Below are positions 1 through 8,193 of a stretch of 64,000 bases of DNA, one piece after another. The notes beneath the pieces were generated by a model. It ran no database searches and was not told the origin of the DNA. It saw only the letters and a program-made list of their open reading frames with translations. The stretch spans positions 471,846-535,845 of the forward strand of contig NZ_JANQBB010000004.1 of the NCBI RefSeq assembly GCF_024721975.1, read 5' to 3'. The translations under genes and the position numbers were made by a program. The stretch is from Paenibacillus endoradicis. Lineage in GTDB: Bacteria; Bacillota; Bacilli; Paenibacillales; Paenibacillaceae. Position 1 is the first letter of the stretch. Every line of letters starts with the position of its first letter.

Positions 1-356
1 CCTTCTGCCAATAATCCCTTCGTATCACGATATGCAAACTCTGAAGCAAACATCTGATCAATATATCCAAGCAACATTGCTGGTGGACGACCCCACCAAA
101 TCGGATATACTAAGACGATTTTATTCGCCCACAGTATTTGCTCTCTATATTTCTCTAGATTAGGGTCTTTATGCATATCTCTTCGACGATGCTGAGCATC
201 AAAGAAAAGTACGGGATTGAACTTTTCTTCGTAGAGATCTAAGACACGAACCTCTTTAATTAGATCATTCTCCTGGGCACCCTTCATTACTTCTTCAAAA
301 AGTGAATAATTATAACTTTGATGATTCGGATGAGTATATATAACGAGCAAATTCAT
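1..356 (-). CDS. NAD(P)H:quinone oxidoreductase, flavodoxin-2 family (3' end outside window)
   Basis: This frame starts at an ATG at 354-356 and stays open to the window edge, so the C-terminus is missing. It opens with a hydrophobic strand followed by a THPNHQSYN-type phosphate loop and later has VYPIWWGRPPAMLLGYIDQMF, the typical FMN-site region of the YwrO/KefG-like flavodoxin-2 fold. Known members reduce quinones or nitro compounds with two electrons from NAD(P)H in the cytoplasm. It is divergent from the MarR gene at 478, and two operator-like sites lie between them, so quinone- or redox-responsive control is likely. The exact substrate cannot be told. Confidence 0.85.
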   Translation of the reverse strand, partial: MNLLVIYTHPNHQSYNYSLFEEVMKGAQENDLIKEVRVLDLYEEKFNPVLFFDAQHRRRDMHKDPNLEKYREQILWANKIVLVYPIWWGRPPAMLLGYIDQMFASEFAYRDTKGLLAE

Positions 357-372
357 TTCGATACAACCCCTT

Positions 373-433
373 TAGTTATCAATTGATAATTAAAATGTAT
401 CATATGGATAAATTAGTTGTCAATTAATAATTG
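373..433. promoter_or_regulatory. Twin MarR-type operator between divergent genes
   Basis: A perfect 14-bp palindrome TTATCAATTGATAA lies at 376-389. A close copy (TAGTTGTCAATTAATAATT) starts at 414. The two similar 19-20 bp sites begin 41 bp apart, about four helical turns, between the oxidoreductase and the MarR gene. MarR dimers typically bind such sites, so autoregulation and control of the oxidoreductase is the natural inference. Confidence 0.6.
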
Positions 434-477
434 TTTTTTAATAATGAATTTGCTATGTTGTCTTAAGGGGTGATCCT

Positions 478-915
478 ATGGACAAGTACTCATTGTTTAA
501 ACAATTAATTCCGTTTATATCTTCGGTACATCAAATATCGCATGATATGGCGAAAGATGTGAAGTCCGATCATATTACACCAGTACAATATAAAATTATG
601 GAGTATTTAGCGGTAAGTCCACCTGCATTACTAAGTGATATTAGTGATTGCATGAAAATGTCTATGCCGAATACAAGTCGTGAGCTGAAGAAATTAACAG
701 AGCAACAACTCGTTCATAAAGTAGTGGATGAGAATGATCGCCGCAAATACTATATCCATCTTACAGAGCAAGGAACGAAAATGATGGATGAGGCTTTTGC
801 ACAAATATATGTTGAATTTAGTGCAAGAATTGCAGATCTTTCTGATGCTGACTTAGAAGCGGTTGAGAATTCCCTTCATACGCTCCATTCTAAAGTCTTT
901 TATACTCAAACTTAA
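478..915 (+). CDS. MarR family transcriptional regulator
   Basis: A 145-residue winged-helix repressor of usual MarR length. The central part (about residues 30-100) shows the recognition helix (MSMPNTSRELKKLTEQQLV) and the wing with the family DxxDRRxxYxxLT motif (DENDRRKYYIHLTEQG). The flanking helices form the dimer interface. The start is preceded by AGGGGTG at a suitable distance. It is transcribed away from a flavodoxin-fold oxidoreductase with paired operators between them, so it probably represses both genes until a ligand or thiol modification releases it. No conserved cysteine for redox sensing is evident. Confidence 0.9.
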   Translation: MDKYSLFKQLIPFISSVHQISHDMAKDVKSDHITPVQYKIMEYLAVSPPALLSDISDCMKMSMPNTSRELKKLTEQQLVHKVVDENDRRKYYIHLTEQGTKMMDEAFAQIYVEFSARIADLSDADLEAVENSLHTLHSKVFYTQT

Positions 916-933
916 GTCAAATTATTTTATAAG

Positions 934-981
934 GAAAAAAAGAGATTTCTACAAGGGCTAAGCGCCTCACAGAAATCTCTT
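934..981 (-). terminator. Terminator of the doxX gene, bidirectional stem
   Basis: Ten-base arms AGAGATTTCT (941-950) and AGAAATCTCT (971-980). On the minus strand the stem is followed by a T run, so it ends the doxX transcript. It can also serve the convergent MarR gene. Confidence 0.75.
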
Positions 982-1023
982 AGTTCAATGTATCGAACGA
1001 GATACCATTCATTTAATAAACGA

Positions 1024-1599
1024 TTAAGCATCAATAGTAGCTTCGCTGCTTTCAGCTTCTGCGTTTTTCTTTTTACTAGACCATGGGGTCCCAAGTAATG
1101 GAAGTGCCCAACGGTCAAGACCATACCAACCAGCGTTTTTCCATGCTAGTACTAACCAAGTTGCTAGTATGAATAATACAGGGTTAGAACTTACTGTACC
1201 CGCTAACAGGAAGCTTACGTTCATTAGTCCACCACAGAATGCAGCAATACCAGTAAGTAGACCAACAATTAGCCCCAGTCCTACAAGTACTTCACCAAAT
1301 GCAACGACATATGAAAATAATTTCGCATTGGGAATAACAAAGTTTTCAATGAAAGTGGCATACCAAGAAGTTACGTCTTTTCCTTCTGCAGCTTTAGCTA
1401 GTGCACCACCCATAAATCCTTTAATGGCAGTACCAGCATTTTCTCCAACCCAATTTTCATTATTAATTTTGCCCCAGCCTGCAGTGATCCAAGAATAACC
1501 AACATACAGTCTAACAACTAACCAAAACCAGCCTGCTTGTGTACTACTGAATAGAAAACGAGATACTGGATTTTCGGGAATGATAACAGCTTTACTCAT
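1024..1599 (-). CDS. DoxX family membrane protein
   Basis: A 191-residue protein with about four membrane spans and the DoxX/DoxD fold (WFWLVVRLYVGYSWITAGWGK near the N-terminus, then a long loop and two further hydrophobic hairpins). An upstream ATG at 1614 overlaps the Shine-Dalgarno sequence GGAGGAG, so the real start is taken as the ATG at 1599. Family members are linked to quinol oxidation or membrane redox and oxidative-stress complexes, but the function of this subgroup is not established. The C-terminus is charged and probably cytoplasmic. It stands alone and ends at a strong terminator. Confidence 0.85.
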   Translation of the reverse strand: MSKAVIIPENPVSRFLFSSTQAGWFWLVVRLYVGYSWITAGWGKINNENWVGENAGTAIKGFMGGALAKAAEGKDVTSWYATFIENFVIPNAKLFSYVVAFGEVLVGLGLIVGLLTGIAAFCGGLMNVSFLLAGTVSSNPVLFILATWLVLAWKNAGWYGLDRWALPLLGTPWSSKKKNAEAESSEATIDA

Positions 1600-1796
1600 T
1601 ATAATCTCCTCCATGAATCGTTGTAATTGTTCTTCTTGTTAATATCTACACTATAAATGAGTAAGGAATATACAGTAAGTGATTTTTCTCACAATTGTGG
1701 AAAATAGTTGGAAAGTTGTATGTTAGGAAAAATGAAAAGTATGGGCATATTTGTGTTATAATTTCTATATCATCAATCGGATGGAAGGTTAATGCT

Positions 1797-2474
1797 ATGG
1801 TTGAAACAAATAAGAAGTATTGTATAAGCTGTGGCCAAGAGAAGCCGATTAGTGATTTCTTAAGGCGGACAGGTCGCCGAGAAAGTCAGAATAGTCGTCG
1901 TGGAACTTGTAAGCGTTGTAGACAAGCGGGAACTTCGTTGGCAGGTCGCGGACATGTTGCAGAAACACTATCCTTCTCAGTCCCTCATAATACTGGGAGA
2001 GCTAAGTGGACAAGGAAGAAAAGACAGCCAGCTTCTTACCATCGTCAATCACCGAATAGTGAAAATAGCATTGTTCGAGCTGATGATATTAGACCAACTT
2101 CGCGTGGTGTTGTAAGGATGCGAGGGAGATCAGATACAGGTCGTAGATGGTATGAAGAGATTGATCCGCCGCAAGCTAAAGTATTAGTTAAAGAAGGTGC
2201 AGCGATTATCATTAATCCATACACGATTCGTATGGTCTATAGTAACAAAGAATTTCGACGGTTTATTCTAATGCGAGATCATCAGACTTGCCATTATTGT
2301 GGTGAAAGTGGAGATACGATCGATCATCTATTACCACGTGCCAAAGGTGGTTATACGACACCTGCCAATTGCGTATGTGCATGTCTTACCTGCAATCAGC
2401 AGAAGGGGAATCTCACAACAGAACAATTTATGAATTACTTATTAATGCAATCTAAAGATACTGTGGAAGTATGA
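1797..2474 (+). CDS. HNH endonuclease family protein with N-terminal zinc ribbon
   Basis: With the ATG at 1797, preceded by GGAAGG, the protein is 225 residues; the longer frame back to 1695 has no good ribosome site. The N-terminus has a CxxC...CxxC zinc knuckle (CISCG and CKRC). The C-terminal part, about residues 150-215, is an HNH nuclease domain: CHYCG, then TIDHLLPRAKGG, then CLTCNQQKG. The Asp-His pair and following Asn/Lys residues match active HNH enzymes. The basic linker between domains suggests nucleic-acid binding. Close relatives are common solitary genes in Bacillales; no phage genes or partner methylase surround it, so a restriction role is not supported. Confidence 0.8.
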   Translation: MVETNKKYCISCGQEKPISDFLRRTGRRESQNSRRGTCKRCRQAGTSLAGRGHVAETLSFSVPHNTGRAKWTRKKRQPASYHRQSPNSENSIVRADDIRPTSRGVVRMRGRSDTGRRWYEEIDPPQAKVLVKEGAAIIINPYTIRMVYSNKEFRRFILMRDHQTCHYCGESGDTIDHLLPRAKGGYTTPANCVCACLTCNQQKGNLTTEQFMNYLLMQSKDTVEV

Positions 2475-2520
2475 CTCTATTTACCGTTGTTAAATAACAA
2501 TGTGGTGTAGAGTCTTTTTT
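2473..2520 (+). terminator. Intrinsic terminator after the HNH gene
   Basis: Arms GACTCTA (2473-2479) and TAGAGTC (2508-2514) followed by a run of T. It begins within the stop codon of the HNH gene. Confidence 0.75.
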
Positions 2521-2543
2521 TATTGCAAAAACATACATATATA

Positions 2544-2572
2544 TTGATAATAATTATCAATGTCGCTATAAT
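2544..2572 (+). promoter_or_regulatory. Sigma-A promoter with overlapping Fur box
   Basis: A perfect 17-bp palindrome TTGATAATAATTATCAA at 2544-2560 closely matches the Fur box. It overlaps a promoter with -35 TTGATA (2544-2549), a 17-bp spacer and -10 TATAAT (2567-2572). Fur bound here would block the polymerase, so the iron/heme operon downstream should be expressed when iron is scarce. Confidence 0.85.
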
Positions 2573-2632
2573 TGGTTGGGAAGCTCATTTGTAGCTGGAA
2601 TTCAAGATGAAGCAATAGGAGGTGCACAAGTA

Positions 2633-3628
2633 GTGTTTGAGGGATCGACAAGAAAGAAGTCAGCTATGATTGGGATCGCAGGCGTCGTACTGGTCCTCTC
2701 TGCACTTTTTGCTATTGGTATAGGCAGTGTAAGCGTTAATCCTATTGTTACCCTGCAAACCTTGCTTGGAAACGGTGACGAGACTAGTTCAGTTATATTG
2801 TTGGACATTCGTGTACCGCGAGTTATACTAGCATTAATTGTAGGAGCAAATCTAGCAATTTCAGGTGCACTTTTGCAAGCCGTTGTACAAAATCCTTTGG
2901 CAGATCCAGGAGTTACTGGTGTATCAAGTGGAGCAGCCACCGCTGCACTATTTATTATGCTAGTTATGCCACAATCAAGTTTCTTTGTTCCGGTAGCTGC
3001 TATCGCTGGAGGTTTGATTGCTGCCGCTATGGTATATGCAATGGCATGGCAACGTTCTATAGGCTTTCAGCCTGTAAGAATCATTTTGTCAGGTGTCGCA
3101 GTTAATGCGATATTTGGTGGATTAATGGGTTTACTACAATTACTTTATAGTGATCGATTGCCTGCTGCTGTTCAATGGATGAATGGTAGTTTGGCAGGAA
3201 AAGACATGGGTGATGTGTGGTTTATATTACCTTATTCGGTTGCAGGATGGATTTTTGCGCTATTATGTATACGCAAAATTAATATACTACGTCTAGGTGA
3301 ACAGACAGCGCATAATTTGGGGCAGAATATGAATCGCGTTCGTCTAATTCTATCAGTATTGGCTGTATTTCTTGCAGCGATTTCTGTATCAATGGTAGGG
3401 TTGGTAGGTTTCGTAGGACTAGTCGTTCCCCATATATCACGTATGCTGATTGGCTCAGACTTTAGATTTAGTTTACCATTTAGCATTTTGCTAGGTGCAA
3501 TCATGCTCCTCATTGCAGATATGATTGGTCGTTCCCTATTTGGAGCGATTCAAATACCTGCAGGAATTGTTATGGCGATGATTGGCGGTCCATACTTCTT
3601 GTATCTTATGCGGAAGGGTGGAGCGTAA
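2633..3628 (+). CDS. FecCD-type iron-siderophore/heme ABC transporter permease
   Basis: A 331-residue polytopic permease of the BtuC/FecCD family, with about ten hydrophobic segments and the family motifs RVPRVILALIVGANLAISGA, PLADPGVTGVSSGA and VGLVGLVVPHISRML. The GTG at 2633 is chosen because AGGAGGT sits 9-10 bases upstream; a longer TTG frame from 2576 would begin at or before the predicted transcription start. It is the first gene of a Fur-controlled unit with the ATPase gene two bases downstream. No substrate-binding lipoprotein gene is in the unit, so that component must be encoded elsewhere. Ferric siderophore or heme uptake is likely. Confidence 0.88.
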   Translation: MFEGSTRKKSAMIGIAGVVLVLSALFAIGIGSVSVNPIVTLQTLLGNGDETSSVILLDIRVPRVILALIVGANLAISGALLQAVVQNPLADPGVTGVSSGAATAALFIMLVMPQSSFFVPVAAIAGGLIAAAMVYAMAWQRSIGFQPVRIILSGVAVNAIFGGLMGLLQLLYSDRLPAAVQWMNGSLAGKDMGDVWFILPYSVAGWIFALLCIRKINILRLGEQTAHNLGQNMNRVRLILSVLAVFLAAISVSMVGLVGFVGLVVPHISRMLIGSDFRFSLPFSILLGAIMLLIADMIGRSLFGAIQIPAGIVMAMIGGPYFLYLMRKGGA

Positions 3629-3630
3629 GT

Positions 3631-4959
3631 ATGCTATCGATTAAAGATATTGCAATCAATTATTCGGATAAACAGATTATTAAAAATGTATCATTGCAAG
3701 TGAACGACGGCGAAATCGTATCGATTATTGGCCCAAACGGAACTGGTAAATCTACTATACTTAAAGCAATTTCTAAGCGAATTAACGTAGCAAGTGGCGA
3801 GATTACGTTCGATCATCAAGCGTTAACAGATATGTCGATTAAAGATATATCTAAGTTAATGTGTATGGTTTCTCAATCTAACACAAGCCCTCAGGATATG
3901 ACGGTTGGAGAGTTAGTTAGTTATGGACGTTTGCCTTATAAAAAATGGTATGAACGGATGACCGCAGAGGATACCGAAATTGTTCAATGGGCACTAGAAC
4001 AAACTCATATGGAAAAGTATCGCGACAGATTAGTATATCGATTATCTGGTGGTGAGGCGCAGCGTGCTTGGATTGCGATGGCATTAGCACAAAAGCCTCG
4101 TATATTATTACTTGATGAGCCGACCACGTATCTAGATATTGCACATCAGCTTGAAGTCCTTGAGCTAGTGAAACGACTGAATGCTGAGCTAGGTATTACG
4201 GTGATCATGGTCTTACATGATCTGAACCATGCCGCTTCGTACAGTGATAAAATTTGTGTCATTAACGATGGCGTAGTAAGAGCGTATGGTGCTCCAAGAG
4301 AAATCATCACAACGGGATTAATTCGTGATGTATATGGTGTTGAATCTGAAATTGATTTATACAATCAAGTACCCCGAATTCATATAATAAAAAAAAGTAA
4401 CGTGAGGAAGAGTGATAAAGTTATGATGAATATTAAACCGATGGATTTGAATGTATTGAAAGAGAACTATCAACAATTAGTGGGTGGAATGAAATCTATT
4501 TTCCTAAGTACAATTGGCTTAGATGGTAGTCCGTTTTTATCTTATGCACCATTCGTTGAGCATGAAGGTAAAGTATATATCTACCTTAGCCGTATTGCAG
4601 AGCATTTCCAAAACATGGAAAATAATCCTACAGTTGATGTTATGTTAGTAGCTGATGAATCTGCTACTAAAAACATTTTTGCTCGTGAGCGTGCACGCTT
4701 TAAAGGTCAAGCTGCAAACGTTGGTAACGAAGGTTTTGAAGATGTATTTGCGAAATTTGAAGAAAAATTTGGTGCGCCAACATTTAAAATGCTTCGTACT
4801 TTAGATTTCTCATTATTCGAGCTTACACTAGCTAATGGCCGTTATGTTATTGGTTTTGGTCAAGCGTTCGATGTTGACTTTGCTGGCGAACATTTCGATC
4901 ATGTTAATCGTGATGCACATGGTCAAGATGTAAGACCTGGAAGACCAGAAAGTAAATAA
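3631..4959 (+). CDS. Fused iron/heme ABC transporter ATPase and HugZ-like (PNPOx-fold) heme-utilisation domain
   Basis: Residues 1-253 are a FecE-type ATPase: Walker A GPNGTGKST at 34-42, signature LSGGEAQRAW, Walker B ILLLDEPT and the switch His in VLHDLNHA. Residues 265-442 resemble HugZ-type heme-degrading proteins of the split-barrel pyridoxamine-phosphate-oxidase fold, ending in a His-rich tail (FDHVNRDAHGQ). A single open frame joins them. The junction (4389-4396) is a run of eight A, and a shift of one base in either direction meets a stop at once. A second start ATG at 4423 has GAGGAAG 12 bases upstream. The cell may therefore make the fusion, the ATPase alone and the HugZ domain alone. 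The pairing implies import of heme followed by iron release. Confidence 0.82.
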   Translation: MLSIKDIAINYSDKQIIKNVSLQVNDGEIVSIIGPNGTGKSTILKAISKRINVASGEITFDHQALTDMSIKDISKLMCMVSQSNTSPQDMTVGELVSYGRLPYKKWYERMTAEDTEIVQWALEQTHMEKYRDRLVYRLSGGEAQRAWIAMALAQKPRILLLDEPTTYLDIAHQLEVLELVKRLNAELGITVIMVLHDLNHAASYSDKICVINDGVVRAYGAPREIITTGLIRDVYGVESEIDLYNQVPRIHIIKKSNVRKSDKVMMNIKPMDLNVLKENYQQLVGGMKSIFLSTIGLDGSPFLSYAPFVEHEGKVYIYLSRIAEHFQNMENNPTVDVMLVADESATKNIFARERARFKGQAANVGNEGFEDVFAKFEEKFGAPTFKMLRTLDFSLFELTLANGRYVIGFGQAFDVDFAGEHFDHVNRDAHGQDVRPGRPESK

Positions 4960-5021
4960 TTAATTTGTGGTTTTAGGTACTAGACATCTAATAATATGGA
5001 AACCGCTGGAGGTAAAGATAT

Positions 5022-5468
5022 ATGAATACAGAAACAATAATTGCAATGTGGGAGTCCGTTCAAGGTCGTTTCCACAAGATGGTCAAGGAATTGCCACAAG
5101 AATCTCTTTCATTATCGATTGGTCCTGCTTCAGTAGGTCATATGATCAGACATAGTGCTGAAGTTGAGTTTGTTTATGCAGAATGGGTTTTTGGAACACC
5201 GAAGCCTGCTGATCTTGAATATCACACATTACGTGGTCCAGGTAATTCTGCTGTCGAATTCGATAATGTAGATGAACTAGTTGCTTTGCTTGAGGCTTCT
5301 AATGCGATGATTATTGCTGCTATGAAGGCATTACCAGAAGCAGATTGGAACAAAGAAGTGAAAACGCCTCGTGGAACATTTTCTGCACTAGATGCGATCG
5401 CACAACTTATGTATCATACTGGTATTCATGCAGGTCAAATTTCTTTAATGCAAAAGCACGCACAATAA
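5022..5468 (+). CDS. DinB/YfiT-like putative metal-dependent protein
   Basis: A 148-residue four-helix-bundle protein of the DinB family. Candidate metal ligands are His in GHMIRHSAEVEF and His residues in YHTGIHAGQISLMQ near the C-terminus, the usual three-His arrangement. The start has GGAGG upstream. It follows the fused transporter/HugZ gene by about 60 bases and precedes a strong terminator, so it is likely the third gene of the Fur-controlled operon. DinB proteins include thiol-S-transferases that use bacillithiol or mycothiol; a link to thiol or iron stress here is an inference. Confidence 0.8.
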   Translation: MNTETIIAMWESVQGRFHKMVKELPQESLSLSIGPASVGHMIRHSAEVEFVYAEWVFGTPKPADLEYHTLRGPGNSAVEFDNVDELVALLEASNAMIIAAMKALPEADWNKEVKTPRGTFSALDAIAQLMYHTGIHAGQISLMQKHAQ

Positions 5469-5493
5469 GAACTTATACTATCTAATAAAATAT

Positions 5494-5548
5494 AAGAGCG
5501 ATCAAGGTATCATTTTTTCGGAAATGACTACTTTGATCGCTCTTTTTT
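5494..5548 (+). terminator. Strong intrinsic terminator of the iron/heme operon
   Basis: A 16-bp stem, perfect except for one wobble pair, is formed by AAGAGCGATCAAGGTA and its complement ending at about 5542, followed by seven T. It closes the unit that starts at 2633. Confidence 0.9.
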
Positions 5549-5613
5549 TGTAAGGAAAAAACCATAAACACAATTCATCTAATAGGCATAAACTAGGTAA
5601 GGGAGGAATTCGG

Positions 5614-5883
5614 ATGGATAAGAAAAAAACTAATAATAGAGAACAAGATAACGATGAAGCAGAAACACTCATTGCGAAACTTGGATTTTGGGGAGTAGCA
5701 CTGGCTACAATAGGCGACGGACTTGCTACAATTGCTGCAGGTTTGGAACTTCAGCAATTAGAAAAAGCAAAGGAGCAACGATCCGATTCCCAATTGGATT
5801 TAGATCAACAAATTGAACTAATGCAAAAGCAAATTGACCAATTAACATATAAAATAGAAAAGATGGAGCGTAAGAAAAGATGA
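5614..5883 (+). CDS. Small protein with hydrophobic segment and C-terminal coiled coil, unknown function
   Basis: An 89-residue protein with a good ribosome site (GGGAGGAATT) and its own terminator. A charged N-terminus is followed by a moderately hydrophobic, Gly/Ala-rich segment (about 22-45, LGFWGVALATIGDGLATIAA) that could be a membrane span or an amphipathic helix. Residues 46-87 are a strongly predicted coiled coil rich in Gln, Glu, Lys and Leu. I do not recognise the family. The layout, a short membrane-like helix plus coiled coil, would fit a membrane-anchored scaffold. Confidence 0.7.
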   Translation: MDKKKTNNREQDNDEAETLIAKLGFWGVALATIGDGLATIAAGLELQQLEKAKEQRSDSQLDLDQQIELMQKQIDQLTYKIEKMERKKR

Positions 5884-5921
5884 GCCCTCAAAAAAGAGAT
5901 CATATTAACATCGAACATTGT

Positions 5922-5950
5922 AATCCACTCATATTTGGAGTGGATTTTTT
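5922..5950 (+). terminator. Intrinsic terminator after the small coiled-coil gene
   Basis: Nine-base arms AATCCACTC (5922-5930) and GAGTGGATT (5938-5946) with a 7-base loop, followed by T. The remainder of the 5884-6198 gap holds an AT-rich stretch and the ECF promoter described separately. Confidence 0.8.
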
Positions 5951-6128
5951 GTGTTATTTGCAGTGGATTTTTATGATATTTGCAGTTAGATGAATATAGA
6001 TCTAAATATAATGGAATAAGAGATTCATTCATTTTAATATTAAGTTAACGAAATATTTAGCTGATAACACATGTTACTAAGATGTTATTATATCTTCAAT
6101 GAATGAATTACAAAAAAAATCGCGCAAT

Positions 6129-6157
6129 TGAACCATATGAATGTTTAGACAGTCTAA
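6129..6157 (+). promoter_or_regulatory. Candidate ECF-type autoregulatory promoter
   Basis: TGAACC at 6129-6134 and AGTCTA at 6151-6156 are 16 bases apart, resembling the GAAC / CGTC-type promoters used by SigM/SigX/SigW-like sigma factors. The site lies about 40 bases upstream of an ECF sigma gene, which fits autoregulation. Confidence 0.4.
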
Positions 6158-6198
6158 TACATATACAGACCAAACGAAAGAGTTGAGGTGATGAAAAT

Positions 6199-6714
6199 AT
6201 GACTAAGGATGAGCTTGCTATTTTTGCTATAGCAGGTAATGAGGCTGCTTTTGTTCAATTAATGCAGCAATATGAACATCAGCTTTATCGAATTGCCTAT
6301 AGCTATATGCGTAATGAACATGATGCGGTAGAAGCGATGCAGGAACTTACCTATCGTAGCTATCGTAATATACGTTCCATTAAAGAATCACAATATATTC
6401 GTACGTGGCTAACGAGAATACTAATTAATATTTGTCATGATATGTTACGCAAACAAAAGAGGGAAATACCGAGTGATCTAGTAGTTGATCAACATTTAGA
6501 TCATAGATCGGATCAAGCGACAGAAATAGAAATACTAGATACACTAACAAGTTTAAATGATGAACAGAGAGAACTTATTATGATGAAATATATAGAAGAT
6601 AGGAGCAATGTAGATATTGCTCAGTCATTGAATATTCCAGAAGGAACAGTGAAATCTAGATTGCATTATGCACTTCGTAAATTACGATTATTGTTCAAGG
6701 AGGAGGGGATATAA
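6199..6714 (+). CDS. ECF-family RNA polymerase sigma factor
   Basis: 171 residues. Region 2 spans about 15-85 (YRIAYSYMRNEHDAVEAMQELTYRSYRNI, then YIRTWLTRILINICHDMLRK) and region 4 about 110-165 (DEQRELIMMKYIEDRSNVDIAQSLNIPEGTVKSRLHYALRKLR), the helix-turn-helix that reads the -35 box. The linker is short, as expected. Its stop overlaps the start of a DUF4179 membrane protein that is its probable anti-sigma. A GAAC-type promoter lies upstream. The trigger is likely an envelope or metal stress but cannot be read from the sequence. Confidence 0.9.
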   Translation: MTKDELAIFAIAGNEAAFVQLMQQYEHQLYRIAYSYMRNEHDAVEAMQELTYRSYRNIRSIKESQYIRTWLTRILINICHDMLRKQKREIPSDLVVDQHLDHRSDQATEIEILDTLTSLNDEQRELIMMKYIEDRSNVDIAQSLNIPEGTVKSRLHYALRKLRLLFKEEGI

Positions 6715-8027
6715 TGGAGAACGTAGTAGTTGAACACTATGAACGATATGCAGAAACACTTGATGGTATTATTGTTCCTACTGAGCAGTTAGCAGCTGCT
6801 AGGTTAGCGGGACTACAAAGAGCGAAGCGGGAAAGAACTAGAACCAAGCAACTATTTTGGATACGTAATGCAAGTATTATAATGGGAATACTCATTATCT
6901 TTTTCACGAGTATACGAATCTCACCTGTGTTTGCTAGTACAGTAGCGAAAATACCTGGTATGGATAGACTGGTCGATCTTATTACTTGGGATAAAGGTAT
7001 TGAAGATATTTTTGATAAGCAATATTATGAACCATTGAATATTAAGGTAACGAATAATGATTTGACGCTAACTTTAGATGGTATTATAGCTGATGAAACA
7101 GGTATGATCGTATTTTATACATTAGAAGCGCCGTATGATATTTCGCGATTAGATACTAGAGGAATCAATATTTTACAAAATGGAGAAGCCATTCAAGCGG
7201 GATATTCTTACTCAGGGTTTAGCTCAGAGCCGACAAATATTATAGAAGACAAAATTGTAATAGATGCGCCTGATGGAATCAGTTATGCAAATGCTAATTT
7301 CATCTTGGAGTTAGAGATTAGAGACGAATATCATACAGAGTTCTCTATTCCATTCACTTTACAGCAACCAATTGCTGTGACGAAGCAGTATGAACTGAAC
7401 AAAGAGTTTACGATTGATGGTCAACGGCTTACAGTGCAATCGCTTAGCATTTCACCGCTACGTGCACAGGTGAAAATTGCGATTGATGAGAATAATACGA
7501 TGCAATTGCTACAAATTAAGAATATTAAGCTAGTTGATGAGCATGGTGAAGAATGGGGCGGAATCCGCAATGGTATCTCTGGTTGGGGTAACATACGTGA
7601 GGGAGAGGTGGGGTACAACATTCAAAGTAACTTCTTCCGCGAACCAGAGCAATTAACTTTACATCTAGGAAGTATAGAAGCATTGCCTAAAGGTCAGGAT
7701 TATATTGAGGTGGACTTTGAACGTAATAAATTGCTTTACGTACCTGAACAGCTTGATGTCGAACTGGAAATTATGAATCATCGTTCGTTACGGTCGAAGA
7801 TCGTTGTAGATGAAGACTCGACTATTAGTACTACATTCTCCGGAGGCATTGATGCGGAAGGTAAACCGCTTTATTTCAATTCTTCCAATAGTCATTCTAC
7901 GGATGATTATATAGAATCTGTAGATAATTATAATCTAAGCGAAATTGTAAACCCTGTTCGAATATACGTGAATTCCTATCCATCTTACCTTAATGGAAGT
8001 ATTGAAATCGCTATTCCCCTGCAATAG
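6714..8027 (+). CDS. DUF4179 membrane protein, probable anti-sigma factor
   Basis: 437 residues. The first 45 residues are cytoplasmic and basic near the membrane (RAKRERTRTKQ). One membrane span covers about 48-66 (NASIIMGILIIFFTSIRI). The rest is extracytoplasmic with the DUF4179 domain at about 60-160 (SPVFASTVAKIPGMDRLVDLI...) and beta-rich repeats behind it. The start ATG shares its A with the stop of the ECF sigma gene (TAATG), which indicates translational coupling. In related pairs the N-terminal part holds the sigma factor until a signal reaches the external domain. No CxxC zinc motif of the classic ZAS type is present. Confidence 0.82.
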   Translation: MENVVVEHYERYAETLDGIIVPTEQLAAARLAGLQRAKRERTRTKQLFWIRNASIIMGILIIFFTSIRISPVFASTVAKIPGMDRLVDLITWDKGIEDIFDKQYYEPLNIKVTNNDLTLTLDGIIADETGMIVFYTLEAPYDISRLDTRGINILQNGEAIQAGYSYSGFSSEPTNIIEDKIVIDAPDGISYANANFILELEIRDEYHTEFSIPFTLQQPIAVTKQYELNKEFTIDGQRLTVQSLSISPLRAQVKIAIDENNTMQLLQIKNIKLVDEHGEEWGGIRNGISGWGNIREGEVGYNIQSNFFREPEQLTLHLGSIEALPKGQDYIEVDFERNKLLYVPEQLDVELEIMNHRSLRSKIVVDEDSTISTTFSGGIDAEGKPLYFNSSNSHSTDDYIESVDNYNLSEIVNPVRIYVNSYPSYLNGSIEIAIPLQ

Positions 8028-8065
8028 TTGAAGGGGGTTATCTCTTGTCCTGAACTTACTACTTG

Positions 8066-8116
8066 TATTGTCGTGCTAATTTTGGGAAAATAGAAAGCAG
8101 AATATATACGACAATA
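8066..8116 (+). promoter_or_regulatory. Possible leader stem upstream of the rlmN-like gene
   Basis: Exact 9-bp inverted repeat TATTGTCGT (8066-8074) and ACGACAATA (8108-8116) with a 33-base loop, ending about 75 bases before the methyltransferase start. There is no T run, so it is not a terminator. It may be a 5' leader structure; function is unproven. Confidence 0.3.
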
Positions 8117-8193
8117 GAGGAACTTATTATAGCACCATGAGCAGTAAAGAGTTACAGTTGACGATGTGATAAGTGAAAAGAGGATATAGCGAG

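Noticed and set aside
1797..2474. Restriction-modification or phage system around the HNH gene
   Set aside because: Neighbours are DoxX and iron transport genes; no methylase, terminase or integrase is present.
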